Source: Petrolisthes cinctipes (Eukaryota > Arthropoda > Malacostraca > Decapoda > Porcellanidae). From it: a stretch of 64,000 nucleotides of DNA. Below the pieces are notes generated by a model that had not been told where the DNA came from, did not search any database, and was given only the letters and a program-made list of their open reading frames with translations. The position numbers were made by a program, and so were the translations under genes. Below are positions 35,160 through 47,200 of the stretch, in pieces (the first letter of the stretch is position 1; every line of letters starts with the position of its first letter). The stretch spans positions 74,501 to 138,500 of the forward strand of contig JAWQEG010000293.1 in assembly GCA_033782935.1 (NCBI GenBank), given 5' to 3'.

Positions 35160-36205
35160 TCACCAAAGTCACATGTAGCATATTATGAAGAACGCGTCCA
35201 ACAGATACACCCACGTTCAATTCTTCTGGTGTTGACCTCAAGTCCTCAACTTCCTATGACCATTTAGTTTGCAATTATTTCTATTATATGATTGACACAG
35301 TGTACTGCAAATTTTAGTACTGATACATAATGATAATAAAACATATAAGTATTTCTTGCAAACAAAAGGAAGTGAAATATTTAAATTAAGGTGTGCAGTG
35401 TAGTTAGTGGTAACGTGTTCGAATGCAATGTTTATGTATGCTCAGTGAGGACGGACATATTCATATTTGTAACTACACCAACAAATCATCACATTATTAT
35501 TAGACGGTGGTAATTCAAAATGCCAGTTTTTTCAATTTCTATCTATGAAAAATTGATGAGTTTATACAATATAAGCGCCTTTGGGGTGATGACGTGAGCA
35601 AAGACCATATACGGGTCTAGGGCCGCGGGAGATTTGTATTGTAGTAAATCTTGCCTTAAAACAACCAAAATATTTACGGTTTATTGTCGCAATGGAACCA
35701 AACGAGCATTCAGAGTAAAAATTCCCACGACTGACACGATCTTGCTATGATAAAACAAGGATCATGTTGAATAACTATATAGGTATGCCATAAACCCGAC
35801 TGCAATCACTCCTGCAAAACATCTCTCAATACCCGAGAGTACGACCTACAGAGCGAGCCAGCAATAACGTTATACAGGTAACTTTAACTCATCCAGCTTG
35901 CATGGTTTCTGCTGGTCATTCTGCACCTACCTGCCTAGCTGTCTGTGTAACCTGTGTTCTCGATTGGTGCGCTTTCCCCGCTGTGTGCACGAGGCGCCAC
36001 GTATATGTCACAGAATATACCGTGTTCTATAATTTTGAGTAGCATACTCTGTAATTGTCTTATAACTTTACATTCCTGGTAGTTTATGGTAAATTCGCAA
36101 CAAAACATCCAGCAAGGAAACAGCTCTACACGTGTGTGCGACGGTGGTGACTTATACTGAACCTCAAATACAAGATTAGATCATTAGAGGCGTATGGCTT
36201 GAGTG
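35160..36205. other. Upstream of the sulfotransferase gene
   Basis: No coding feature was recognised. It probably contains the promoter and 5' UTR. An in-frame stop lies immediately upstream of the ATG region, supporting the start chosen at 36209. Confidence 0.4.
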
Positions 36206-36208
36206 AAG

Positions 36209-36993
36209 ATGGTGTGTGTAATGTTGAGGAGGGTGTTGAGTGGGACACTGTCACCTCTAATAACTAGGAGGCCCAGAAAATTACAGCGGAAAGTCAGCCC
36301 TTACTTGTTTTTCGCCCTGCTGTCTACTGCTGTCCTCCTGCTGTACGGACACCTTATACTTAACACAGATCAGGGAAATTCTATAGTCAGGATGCAGAAT
36401 GCTGGATATCAAGGTATGGAAGTCCATGCTCGGGGAAATAACATATATCAAGGAAATTTCACCCATGGCACAGAGGAGAGTATGGATCAGGAACGCTCAG
36501 GACTTGGCAAGGATAAGAATCGAGGAAATTTTATCCTTAACAAAAAAGAAAATGAATACCAAGAAAATTTCATCACTGACACAAAGCAGAGTAAACCTCA
36601 AAAACATTTTAGCTTTAGCTCAGAGCAGACTGGACCTCAGAAATATTCAGTTCGTGACACAGAAAAAGAACCCCAAGCAATCTCATTTCGTGACAAAGAG
36701 GACAGAGGACATATTGCACATCCTGCCATCGCCAAACAAGAGGGTGAAGCAGTACAACCCAGTCATGGTATTTTAGATGATTTTAAAGACGAGCGGATCA
36801 CATCTCCCCAGCAGAACAATTTGAATGCAACACGGACGTCAACCCACCAGCCACTCCACCGTCCCCAGTTCTCAGGGGCTCTCTTCTGCACGGTAAGCTT
36901 ATTTGGTTGTGTGTGTGTGTGTGTGTCCCATACTAATTTTTGTGTGACACATACATATGCCTGAGTGCAACGTTCTTTGATATTTTTAACATG

Positions 36994-37029
<36 letters not shown>

Positions 37030-40000
37030 AGAAGAGTACCGTAATGTCAACACCAGCGACCCTTGTGTAGCGCGCCTCTCAACCCAACCGGTAAACTTAC
37101 TGACCTCCAGCTCGCAGAACACCGTAAAAATATTCACTTCCTTGGATTTACTATTTACTGTCGTTCCAATGTCTTCAATAGTATACTACCTTAAGGGCTG
37201 ATTTAGAGGTTTGGTAAAGGGGTTCATTAAGTATATATATATATACACAATGAAAAATAAGTTATTAATTTTTGCATGTGACAGTCCTGTAGAGTTGGTT
37301 CTCGTAAGTAGGTACTATGTGTGCTATACTGAATATTTGAAGGTTTAGGCACCCCTTCGGACCTTAGCCACTCCCTTTCTTTTCTTCAACTATGCCTACC
37401 TTCCTTCATGCTTGATGTTCCTCATCTCTTTTCCCTTCTCTTATACAAGGTGTTTCTGGCCTAGCACAATCTTCATAAGAATACATTGAATCTAAGCCAC
37501 TGAGTAGGTCTACCCCTTCGTGGGTATTGCCTACCAAGATGTGGGCTGTATTTTAAAAGTTTGTGCGTTCCTTCGGACCTGAACCAATATTAATTTCCTC
37601 TCCAGCTGTATCTCCTTTCCTTCTTTTTCCATCGTGTTTGCTTTTCCTTCTCCCCTGGTACTACAGGACCTTTTTGTGGCCTATAGCACAATCTTCTGTT
37701 TTCTATTATTTCAGTACATCATTATATTTCGTGCTTTCTGTCCCTTCTCTCTGTGTTTTCCCTTGTGATAAAAGATCTTTCTTGCCCACCACAGTATTCT
37801 TTCTTCACCTTTCTAATCTATATTAAGCTGCTGAGTAACTTTTTAATTCTGCTCACGTGTTTGGAGGTTCCCGAGGTGCTCCCCGGGCGGCTGGAGGCAC
37901 GGCGGAAGAAGGCTCAAACTGCCTGTGCCAGATTGCACCAACGACTGTCAGAGAGGCGGCGCCAGGAGTTGCACCACGGCCCCTCCTCTGCCCTACTCTC
38001 CAAGTTGAGGTGGGACACCTCGTACCACCTTCTCTACTGCCCTATACCCAAGGTATGGAGCCACTGTACTACGTACGCGAACAATATATTTATGGACTGT
38101 ACTGAAACTATAAAACAATATGACATATTGTAATAACCTAGTTGCACGGGTGCTGGGGGTGAGACTGTAATTCCTGTACACGATTCCTTAGACAAGTAAC
38201 AAGTTGGTCTCATTTATACCTGGTAATTGCAGCTCAAATGGTGGAGTGGTGTGCTGCCAAACTGAACTTCTCGCCACACCGCGGATAAGCACAATTTTAT
38301 CATGACAGTTATCCTGTATCATTGGGTTTGGAGTGGTAATTCACAATGACGTGAAGAGCAGCATGCTAAGAAAAACCCACTTTTTATAGACAAAAAGTAT
38401 TTAGTATGGACGTTTCGGAGGCAACTACCTCCCTCTTCAGCAATACAGAGTTGAATGAAACATGAAAGGAAAATAAGTAGCTGACAGGGGGAGGGAGGGA
38501 CAAGGTGTGTTCTGATGACAGACAGACCACACCTCACCTCACCTCACCCAACCGACCTGACCTGGCCATTCTTCAGGGACCCGACCCCACATCTGGGAGG
38601 GATTTGACCACTAGTGCTCTCATTAATGGATCTAGTTTGAACATACCTTCATTTAAGTTAAAGTTTTTATAGTGCTGTATACATACTGATTCTAATATTC
38701 TACGTTTCTTGAAATAGTTGCACTTAATTATCATTTTACCAGAATTCCAATCAATACAGTGGTGGTTGTCATATGCATGGACAAAGTTAGCATTATTTGT
38801 GTTACAATTCGTCATATCTCGTTTATGTTCTTTCATTCTAACATCTAAAGATCTCCCAGTTTCACCTATATAAACTAAGTCACAGTCTTTGCAAGGAATT
38901 TTGTATACTCCTGCTTGGGGCTGAACAGTGGCATTATTTCTTACAAGAGTGGTTTTGATGCTAGAAGTATATTTTTTAGAAAAGCTTATTATAAGGCTAG
39001 GAAAACCTTCTATGTTCCTAAATGTCAGTCAGAAAAGAAACCTTATTTATGTCTTCCTTATGTAACAAGTCTGGAAAAAATTCAGTCAGTTAGCAGAGAA
39101 CTTGATGTAAACATAGCCTTCAAATATACTTCTAGCATCAAAACCACTCTTGTAAGAAATAATGCCACTGTTCAGCCCCAAGCAGGAGTATACAAAATTC
39201 CTTGCAAAGACTGTGACTTAGTTTATATAGGTGAAACTGGGAGATCTTTAGATGTTAGAATGAAAGAACATAAACGAGATATGACGAATTGTAACACAAA
39301 TAATGCTAACTTTGTCCATGCATATGACAACCACCACTGTATTGATTGGAATTCTGGTAAAATGATAATTAAGTGCAACTATTTCAAGAAACGTAGAATA
39401 TTAGAATCAGTATGTATACAGCACTATAAAAACTTTAACTTAAATGAAGGTATGTTCAAACTAGATCCATTAATGAGAGCACTAGTGGTCAAATCCCTCC
39501 CAGATGTGGGGTCGGGTCCCTGAAGAATGGCCAGGTCAGGTCGGTTGGGTGAGGTGAGGTGAGGTGTGGTCTGTCTGTCATCAGAACACACCTTGTCCCT
39601 CCCTCCCCCTGTCAGCTACTTATTTTCCTTTCATGTTTCATTCAACTCTGTACTGCTGAAGAGGGAGGTAGTTGCCTCCGAAACGTCCATATTAAATACT
39701 TTTTGTCTATAAAAAGTGGGTTTTTCTTAGCATCATTGGGTTTGTAGGGTTAGAGGTTTAAGTAAAGGTTCTCCAAAAATTCACGATTCAGTCCACTTAA
39801 TAGCTGGTTTCATTGTGTTCCTACAGGTGGCCTCGACGACATGGGCGTGGCACCTGTTGCGTGTTGCTGGAGTTGAGGACAAGGAAATGACATCCACTAC
39901 TAGCCTTCAAGCCCTCCTACAACACTACCTCCCCCCGCCCTCTCCTCTCTATCACGAGATTGGCTTCCTCAAGACAGCCCTCAAGTTCATCGTTACTCGT

Positions 40001-42484
40001 CATCCCTATCAGAGGCTTGTGGCTGCTTACAAGGTGTGAAGCATACTTTACTGTCTGGGAGAATGAAAGGGTATACACATGCCAGAGATTTAAGTCGTGG
40101 ATGGAACATACATGTGAGAAAGAGGGAAGGAGAAGTAAATGAAAGGATTGGGACTGGTGCATTAAGCACAGTGGAATCATAGGAGGGAGAAATAGGCTAC
40201 AGTAGGAAAGGGAATTGAGAACATGATAGGGAAAATGATAAGCATGACCGGGCTGAGAGAGAGAGAGAGAGAGAGAGAGATTTGATAAGAATGGAGAGAC
40301 AGTTACAATACAGATAAAATGAAAAGGATGGGGAACATGGTATAAGGTAAGATGTGGCAGAAGCATGTTCTTGTCATTTCTTCACAAGTCACTATATCTC
40401 TGTTTCACCAGGTGGCATCAGACGTATAATTCAGCATTCACTGATCACAAACACGAGTTTTGCTCCACTATATCACTAGAGATACTGTACTGAATAATTT
40501 AATTCCAGGCTTTCATCAAGGCAGGATGGCAAGGAGAATCGGAGTATAGTGGAGGGTGGTCTATCAGCCACAATCCAGAAGATGCTACCTCTCTCACCTT
40601 TAGTATCTTCTGTAGCCATGTTATTAACACAACTGAGCATTGGCTGCATGACCACAAGAAACATCCCCCACATCCTTTTGTGATGCCCATGACATTCGTC
40701 TGCTCTCCATGTGGCTTTCAATATGATGTGTACAGGTAGGCCTTGAGCTTTTATGTTGTACTGAATTGATACAGTATGCAATACTTTTTCTAAAGTGCCC
40801 TAAGTACAGTATATATAGATGTCGGAAATTGATAACCTACTTTTTTCACTGATAAACTGCATATTTGTGCAGACACTTCTGTCTGAAAGGTCATACTGAC
40901 TTAAAAGTGAATACTGTACATGAGTTATGTGGCAAGCTGGTGTATAGGTAAAATGTTACTGCATTGTACAGTATCTCAACCATATCCAAGCTGTTGTTGT
41001 TGTTGTTGAAGTTCCTCAAGCTGTCTGGCTGAGCAGCCCTGGAGCTCCTGAGGAAGGCCATGGCCTGAACCAGGCTTTCCCACAGTGCCCTCAGAGAGTG
41101 TATGTTGTGTTGTTGGCGAGTGTCGTTGTGTATATTGCAGTCTTCCATAATGTGTTTAATAGAATGGGGTGCTGTGTTGCATCCTGGACAGGCATCCACA
41201 ATGGCTCCATCCAGCTTCTTCTGATATGTCAGAAGGGCCGGGTGGTGGCCACACCGCAGCCTGGCCAGGTGGACTCTGACCTCACAGGGAAGGGAGGATT
41301 CAGATGGGTGGATGTCAGGAGGTCGTGCATGCAGCTGGGTGTTGTTTTTGAGTGTTTGGATGGACTGATGAGTGATTTGAGTATGGATGTGTTTCTGGAG
41401 ACTGGTATGGGGTGGGCAGGGTGTGAGAGATGATAGTAATTGTGTATGGTATCATGTACTGGGTGTTGTTTTGATGTTCCTTGGCATGTGTGGGTGTTCT
41501 GCCATGTAGTGTAGTGGATGGTGTGGGTTTGTGGAGTCTGCAGCAAGTGTTTGTGTGCCTCTCATGTCAAAGTGATCCTTGATCTTAAGGATTTTGGTTT
41601 CATGGTGTAGGTGGTCTGTAGGTGTGGTAGCTGTGCAGCCTGTGATTGTCTTTAGGGATCTGTTCTGTATGGTAAAGGGTGTTGAGATGAATCTCAGTGA
41701 GGTTTGAGGCCCAGGCAGAGCTTGCATAATCCATCACCGATCGGATGTATTGTTTTTACACTGTGGTTGTGCTTTCTTTGTTGTGTCCAAATGTTGTGCT
41801 GGCAAGTGATCTGAGGGCTTTAAGTCTTTGCATGCATTTGTTTTTGATGGCCGTGATATGTTGTTTGAATGTCATGGATGTATTGTATGTTATGCCAAGT
41901 ATTTTGGGCGTGTGTGGTATAGGTGTGTTGTTTATGGTGAGGTATGGTGTATAGCGGTGTTCTGCGTTCCAGTTGGTGAGAAGGGTGGCAGGTGACTTGG
42001 TAATACCATGTACTGTATATAATATTCCTATTCACTGAATCAGGATAACTGGTAGTTTATCTTATATTTCAGCAAACTGGACACAATGGATATTGATGCA
42101 GTATTTATTGCAGCCCAGTGTGGCTTGAGTCATATCATCAACTCAACTCTCAGACTTTCTCCTGACTCCACCCATAAACTCCATCCATCACCAGCACAAA
42201 ATAGGACTGGAGCTAAAGATGACATCAGTGTTAAAGGATCGGGAACAGTTGTAGGTAGAGATTTATTAGAAGATAGAAGTAAGCAGGAAAGGGAATGTTT
42301 AAGTTCCATAGATAGCGATAATTTACAGAGAGTCAGCTGTTCAAATGACCATACCACTAAGAACACTGATGATAAGAGTTATGTAGACTACATAAAGCAA
42401 CTCTCAACAATAGACCGGAAAAGGCTTTATAAAATTTACAAATATGACTTTGAAATATTTGGGTACAGTACCATTATACAGTAA
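36209..42484 (+). CDS. Carbohydrate sulfotransferase (HNK-1/CHST8-14 type)
   Basis: Five exons, 36209-36892, 37867-38052, 39827-40033, 40509-40735 and 42073-42484, give 571 aa with all phases closing. It is a Golgi type II membrane enzyme that transfers sulfate from PAPS to a sugar chain (family knowledge). A cytoplasmic Arg/Lys-rich start is followed by a signal anchor (YLFFALLSTAVLLLYGHLIL, about 32-51). A long Gln/Lys/Thr stem follows, with loose repeats (Q-NF---T). The PAPS 5'-phosphosulfate loop CPIPKVASTTWAW is cut by intron 2 exactly after Lys. The 3'-phosphate site is FIVTRHPYQRLVAAYK. The family tail, RKRLYKIYKYDFEIFGY, is near the C terminus. A Ser/Asp-rich insert precedes this tail. 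The stem makes it longer than vertebrate CHST8-14. Acceptor sugar (chondroitin, dermatan, HNK-1) cannot be assigned. Introns 2 and 4 host retroelement debris. Confidence 0.92.
37003..37027. repeat. (AG)n microsatellite in sulfotransferase intron 1
   Basis: A short AG dinucleotide run about 110 bp after exon 1. A (GT)n run at 36907-36926 sits just inside the donor of the same intron. Confidence 0.8.
37340..37850. repeat. SINE-like dispersed repeat array, sulfotransferase intron 1
   Basis: Two to three successive copies of a module with the ordered blocks CCCCTTCGGACCT, CTTCCTTCATGCTTGATG, TTTCTGGCCTAGCACAATC, and TACCCCTTCGTGGGTATTGCC, ending just before exon 2. Related blocks are at 27105-27320, 25390-25545 and 60215-60333. 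Whether it is a SINE or a fragment of a larger element cannot be decided here. Confidence 0.6.
38331..39731. mobile_element. Palindromic Penelope-like element insertion
   Basis: Two 3' ends of a Penelope-like retroelement lie back to back. The left copy (about 38363-38970, minus sense) and right copy (about 39120-39733, plus sense) are nearly identical inverted arms, with about 150 bp of further upstream sequence belonging to the right copy. The plus frame to 39523 encodes the GIY-YIG endonuclease signature, GVYKIPC, then CDLVYIGETGRSLDVRMKEH. The minus frame 38573-38836 repeats its C-terminal 87 residues. ATCATTGGGTTTG occurs at 38318-38330 and 39732-39744, consistent with a 13-bp target duplication around the whole palindrome. 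It lies in intron 2 of the sulfotransferase gene. Confidence 0.85.
38970..39523 (+). pseudogene. GIY-YIG endonuclease part of Penelope-like ORF
   Basis: 5'-truncated C-terminal region of a Penelope-like polyprotein; the reverse-transcriptase core is missing. The open frame formally starts further left at 38915, but that part is translated from the inverted copy across the junction. Visible features are a FYVPKC-type linker before the catalytic domain, GVYKIPCKDC with Cys pair, YIGETGR, R-EH, and a closing HYKNFNLNEG region. The endonuclease nicks target DNA to prime reverse transcription (family knowledge). It is not expected to be active without the RT. Confidence 0.82.
40256..40280. repeat. 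(GA)n microsatellite in sulfotransferase intron 3
   Basis: A GA dinucleotide run of about 12 units between exons 3 and 4. Confidence 0.85.
40985..42005 (-). mobile_element. Jockey-like LINE 3' fragment in intron 4
   Basis: In minus sense, broken frames read TKSPATLLTNW, then YTPYLTINNTPIP and PKILGITYN. Next come HHETKILKIKDHFDMRGTQ and, near the end, CPGCNTAPHSIKHIMEDC, a zinc-knuckle-like C-terminal motif. These are the RT thumb and tail of Jockey/I-type LINEs. Several stops and frameshifts make it dead. It ends at an AAC repeat (GTTGTTGTTG on plus, about 40993), as expected for a LINE 3' tail. It is antisense to the sulfotransferase gene. Confidence 0.85.
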
Positions 42485-42489
42485 AATAA

Positions 42490-43180
42490 TTATAATACAG
42501 TACACTGTACTGTATTTAGCTATAAATTTAACTGCAGCATGTACCATATATATTATCTTTTGATATTTTTGTTGTTGATGCCAAATAATTTGCTTCAGTT
42601 AGATTCACTTCCACCTCTGCTGCTCATACTTTTGAATTTTCATATTCATAACGCACTAATGGATCATATACTTGTGCAACATTGGTGTGGCTTCATTATG
42701 ATAAATCAGAAGTGATAGCAAAAAAGATGGATATGCTGAGAATTACTGTAGGCTACATGTGCAAGGTTCATAGAATCAACATGGTATTCATGAAAGGTGT
42801 AGTGAAGAAAACTTACTTGAAGTAAGAGTGAAATGGTGTTAGGAAATGGCATTTCAATACCTCTCTGTCCGTCCATTTATTTTCTCAATTTCCTTTCCTT
42901 TTCCTGCAGCAACTCATCCCTTGGAAAACATAAAATAGGGCCTTCCTGAGGACAATTACTGGATATCCAAACTGTTTTTAATATCTTTGGCAAGGAATTC
43001 ATACTTTAAAATCTCGTAATCTATTAATGTACCCAATAAGTACATTTTAACAGAATTTAAATATAGGTAGCAAACTCCATCCTGGTACAAGAAGAGTATG
43101 CTATCACTCCACCAATATGGCGACTGCCAACCTCATAATGGGATTCCCAGAGGAATCAAGGTATTGGAGCTGCACTTTTT
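42490..43180. other. 3' of the sulfotransferase gene, nothing recognised
   Basis: Presumed 3' UTR and intergenic sequence, AT-rich, with no motif-bearing open frame. Confidence 0.4.
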
Positions 43181-43184
43181 TTTT

Positions 43185-43385
43185 CTTTTTATTACCTCAA
43201 CCTCAGGAATGTAGGCTGTAGCCAGTGATTCTTGTGAGGCCCCGAGATTATTGAGTGATTCTACGAGCTGATAGGTGTTTCACATGTGTCATACTAGATG
43301 AGACAGTGGAACTTCATGGTGTTGGTGGCTTCTCTTCTGCTCACTAGATGATGTCACTTTATTTATATGCATCACTATCTGACAA
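43185..43385 (+). repeat. Dispersed repeat D, copy 2
   Basis: Ordered blocks are CTCAGGAATGTAGGCTGTAG, GTGATTCTTGTGAGGCCC, GTGGAACTTCATGGTGTTGG and CACTAGATGATGTCACTTTA, then ATGCATCACTATCTG. It matches 59215-59413 over its length, and 10395-10486 over its last third. Confidence 0.72.
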
Positions 43386-43389
43386 ACTA

Positions 43390-44290
43390 ATATATTTTTT
43401 ATTTTCATATAAATTCCAGTGTTTTTTTTTTATGACTATCTTCAAAAGGTGGATATGTCAGACAAGATTTTGTATAAAAGTATTTATTATATTAACATTA
43501 CAAAAATTATAGATATACAATAATAACACAAGTGGACAAAAGTTTACAGTGTAGTATTTACACAAAAACTCCATAAAGCGAGAGAGTGAAGACAGATAAA
43601 ATAATACCAGTACACATACTGTAGTTATTTATCTAAAGCTACATTTTTATCTTTCACTATTCTGAACTAAAACAGCAAAATAGAATCTTTAAATGTTGCA
43701 CAAGTTTCTGCTTGCAACTTAATAATTACAGATAAAATATATAAATTTCAAATAACAACTTACTAAACACGGATACTGAATCATTATCTGAAAGCAAGTG
43801 ACGACTATCACAAAAAATGATGCTAAATGTAGACCTTTTTATCTTCATATGCAACATGTAAAGGAAATCAGAAATGGAGACAAAGAATATGACTGGGCAC
43901 TGAAACACAGGCTACTACAATATCTGGGATAACCACCAGACACTCATTTCATATCTTAACCAGCTCTAAGGTATGTAACTCACCTTCCAGCAAACACCAG
44001 TGAACTATGGCAGGCCCTACTACCATAGACCTATTCATCTTACCTCCAGAATAGACATCTAATATTCTTGGTAAAAATACCAAAATTATAGGAAAATTCA
44101 TCTGATTTTATCTCTATTCTGCTTGCCTGTCAAGGCAGGTAAAGGCTGAGTATTAAAGACCATGCAAGCTGTTCATTTAGCTATGAAGCTACGAGACACT
44201 GACTGCTCATTAACCTAAATGTCTGAAAAATGTTGGATGATGATTGCTTTGTCATATGGGCTGTCTGCAGGTTCTCTGCTTCCCTGTACA
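43390..44290. other. Downstream of TFAM, no feature recognised
   Basis: AT-rich. It is expected to include the TFAM 3' UTR (minus strand), but no polyadenylation site was assigned with confidence. Confidence 0.35.
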
Positions 44291-44294
44291 AATG

Positions 44295-47200
44295 CTACTC
44301 CAGGGTCTGATGCTCTAAGGGCTGATGTTTGGTCTCAAAGAGTTTATAGAGCAACTGCTGCTGCGGTCGAATCAAATCCAGTCTCCCTGCCTTGGCCATT
44401 CTGAAAAGCAGACAATAAATACACAATCTACAGTATGTGAATGCAAAATTATAGTACAGTAATATTGTATCAGATACATTACTCATATCAAGTTCAGTTC
44501 TACAATTCATAGGTGACCCCTAAATTCTCCTTTACTATATCTACAGACATTCCTTTTTCACAAATTCTTTTCAAAATACCATATTCTGCACTCCTCTATT
44601 TCAGCAGTACTCTGACTGAGAATGAAAATATAGAGGGAGAATGTAATAGAACAATTAACAATGTTATGTTCTCATTTGCTGGAGGGGATAGCCTAAATTC
44701 TGTAAATTTTTCTTGCCCAACCTAAGAACGGCAATGTTCCTTGGCAAAGACTAACAACCTTGGGGATATTAAACGTAATAAGATATGTAGGCTACAGTAT
44801 AATGTAACTACAATTTCATAAATATGTAGGCTACAGTATAATGTAACTACAATTTCATAAATATATAGACAGATAGCAAAGATGAAGGCCTGGTATATAA
44901 AAAAAAAAAAAAAATAATAAACAGATATACAGTGAAAGCTCTTTTCTCCGGCATTCTGTTAGCCGGCAACTTCCCGTACCCGGCATTTTTTTCATAAAAA
45001 GATAAATACTGTATAGCCAAAAAGAAAGACGTACGTAAAAAAATTAAATACAAAATTCCCGAGCGGGGTTGTAGTTGCTCCCGCCGCCGTCAGAGGTACA
45101 GCGCATCATTCCCACAACATTTGTGTTTGTTTGTGTAGACTCGTAGAGCAGAGTCAGAGTGTCAGACACCGTCAGTCCTGCAGTCTTCTGCATGTCATGT
45201 CGATGTCGACATGAAGGAATCAGTGACATTATCGCTCACTGATGATGAAATCAGTACTTGATGAACAATACTCAAAGTTGACCGAGGCCGACAGCGAAGA
45301 AGAAGACGACGACCCAGAGCCGAAAGTGTCTTGGCAGGATGCCACGAAAGGTCTATCAGTGTTCATCAAGTTTGCTGAACAGTGCCAATACATGAACACA
45401 CATGATGTCATGTCTCTTCACTGCATTCAAAATGAGTTTTTGCTACAGAGAGGAAAGAACTGTAGGCAAAGAGAAATAAGGGAGTACATGAAGTTAGTGA
45501 AACCAAAGGCACCCTCTCAGCCGCCGACACTGAACACGGCCACTCAGAACTCTGGTGTAGATGTCTCAGATGACGAGCTACAGAACTGATGATGCTCAGT
45601 GTTGATCCTAAATACATACATTTGTAGATGTAAGTGTTAGATTGGTATAAGATTATAAGATATGGTATTAGTGTTAAATATACTTAAGAATAAAGTGAAT
45701 GAATGTAGAATAACGTAATTTTAGAGTACACTTTCTTGTATCCGGAACGTTCTCGGTCCCACTGGTGCCGGATAAAAGGGCTTTCACTGTATAACCTGAA
45801 CAATATAATATTACTGTACTGATAACAGATGAGCATGTACTTACTTATCTTCCCATGCTGCGAGATCCATTACATACTGCTCTTTCAGCCTCTCTGCTTC
45901 CTCATGATAAGCTCTGCGCTCTTCCTCGGGTAGACACTTCCACATTTTTCCAACTTCAAAGAGAAAGTCCTGCAAGACAATTATTCTGTTTAACGAGTCT
46001 GATAGGAAACTAGGAAGATGCATGTAGCTACAGTGCAGTGCTAGGCTAGGCAGGGGCAAAGTGAGGCAGACTCAGAAATAAGTAAAAGATGAAATTTAAA
46101 AACATTTTCAAATGTTATTTAGAAAGTACATATAACAGAACATTCTACACAGGTCCACGAGGTAGGTTTTAATAACTAATCATATGGTGCACTGTATAAT
46201 ATTACTAAAGTTCCTAGGTATAATATTACTAAAGTTCCCAAAGCACCACTCTTTGTGGTCAATACTATATCAAATATTGATCTATTTGAGATAAAAACTG
46301 GGCCTGATGTTTATCGATGGGAGAACTTAGAGCTTCGGGACTGTAGATTTAGGTTTACTTTTGGGTAGAAATTGTCCAGTAGATATTTAGATATACCTGT
46401 ATTAAGAAATGCGATCTCTGGATTATCTTGAAATTTTATCTGACCAGATTCCACCCCATAAAAAAAATAACCACCTTTCAGCCCTTAATATTGTACCAAG
46501 CATCCCAGGTTGCTAATGAAGGCTGTAATAAACTGACATAAAGGAGGATAACATCTTTAACAACAAATTACTTAATGTAAAGACCTAAATACAGATTTCA
46601 TGTGGACTGGAAAGAACACTGTTAGTAATATCATCATCGTGTTGTTTTGAAAGGTCTTATGCATGCTAATATGTGTCATCCTCTTTACCCAATGGCTTCT
46701 CTCCATGCTATTCGGTCATATGCAGTATTTCTGATTAGTCCCTTATTTCTAATGTCTCTCTGTAGAACTGTGTTCCATTTCAATTTGGCCTTATCTCTGA
46801 TGATAAAATTGCATATCTGTAAACAATTTTTTTTTTATACAATATCTTCAGATCTATTTATTTACCTTTCTCTTGAGCCCTCCTGAATCCTGCCTCATCA
46901 TAAACAAGAAGAAAGCATTGCCAGGTGCCTTTGGTTTCCCTTCAACTGCCTGCTGCTCTTTCCTCACACGATTCTGAAGCCTCCTGGCTTTTTTCCTTGC
47001 TTCCTGATCCTTTACTCTCTTCATGACCTCCAGGTCTCTTGGAGTGACAGTCTTCAAGTACTCACTGTACCTGAGTTAAAACAATTCATAACATAAGCCA
47101 TTCATTCAATACTGTACTGCATAAAATTTACAGAAGCGGAGGAAAGGGATGGGATGTATATCATAAGATTCTTCATAAACCTTAAAACAGTTAATATACA

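Noticed and set aside
38915..38969. N-terminal 18 codons of the Penelope-like open frame
   Set aside because: They are read from the inverted copy across the palindrome junction, so they are not part of the real element protein.
41098..41433. 111-codon plus frame in sulfotransferase intron 4
   Set aside because: It is the antisense of a LINE fragment whose minus-strand reading gives recognisable RT-tail motifs.
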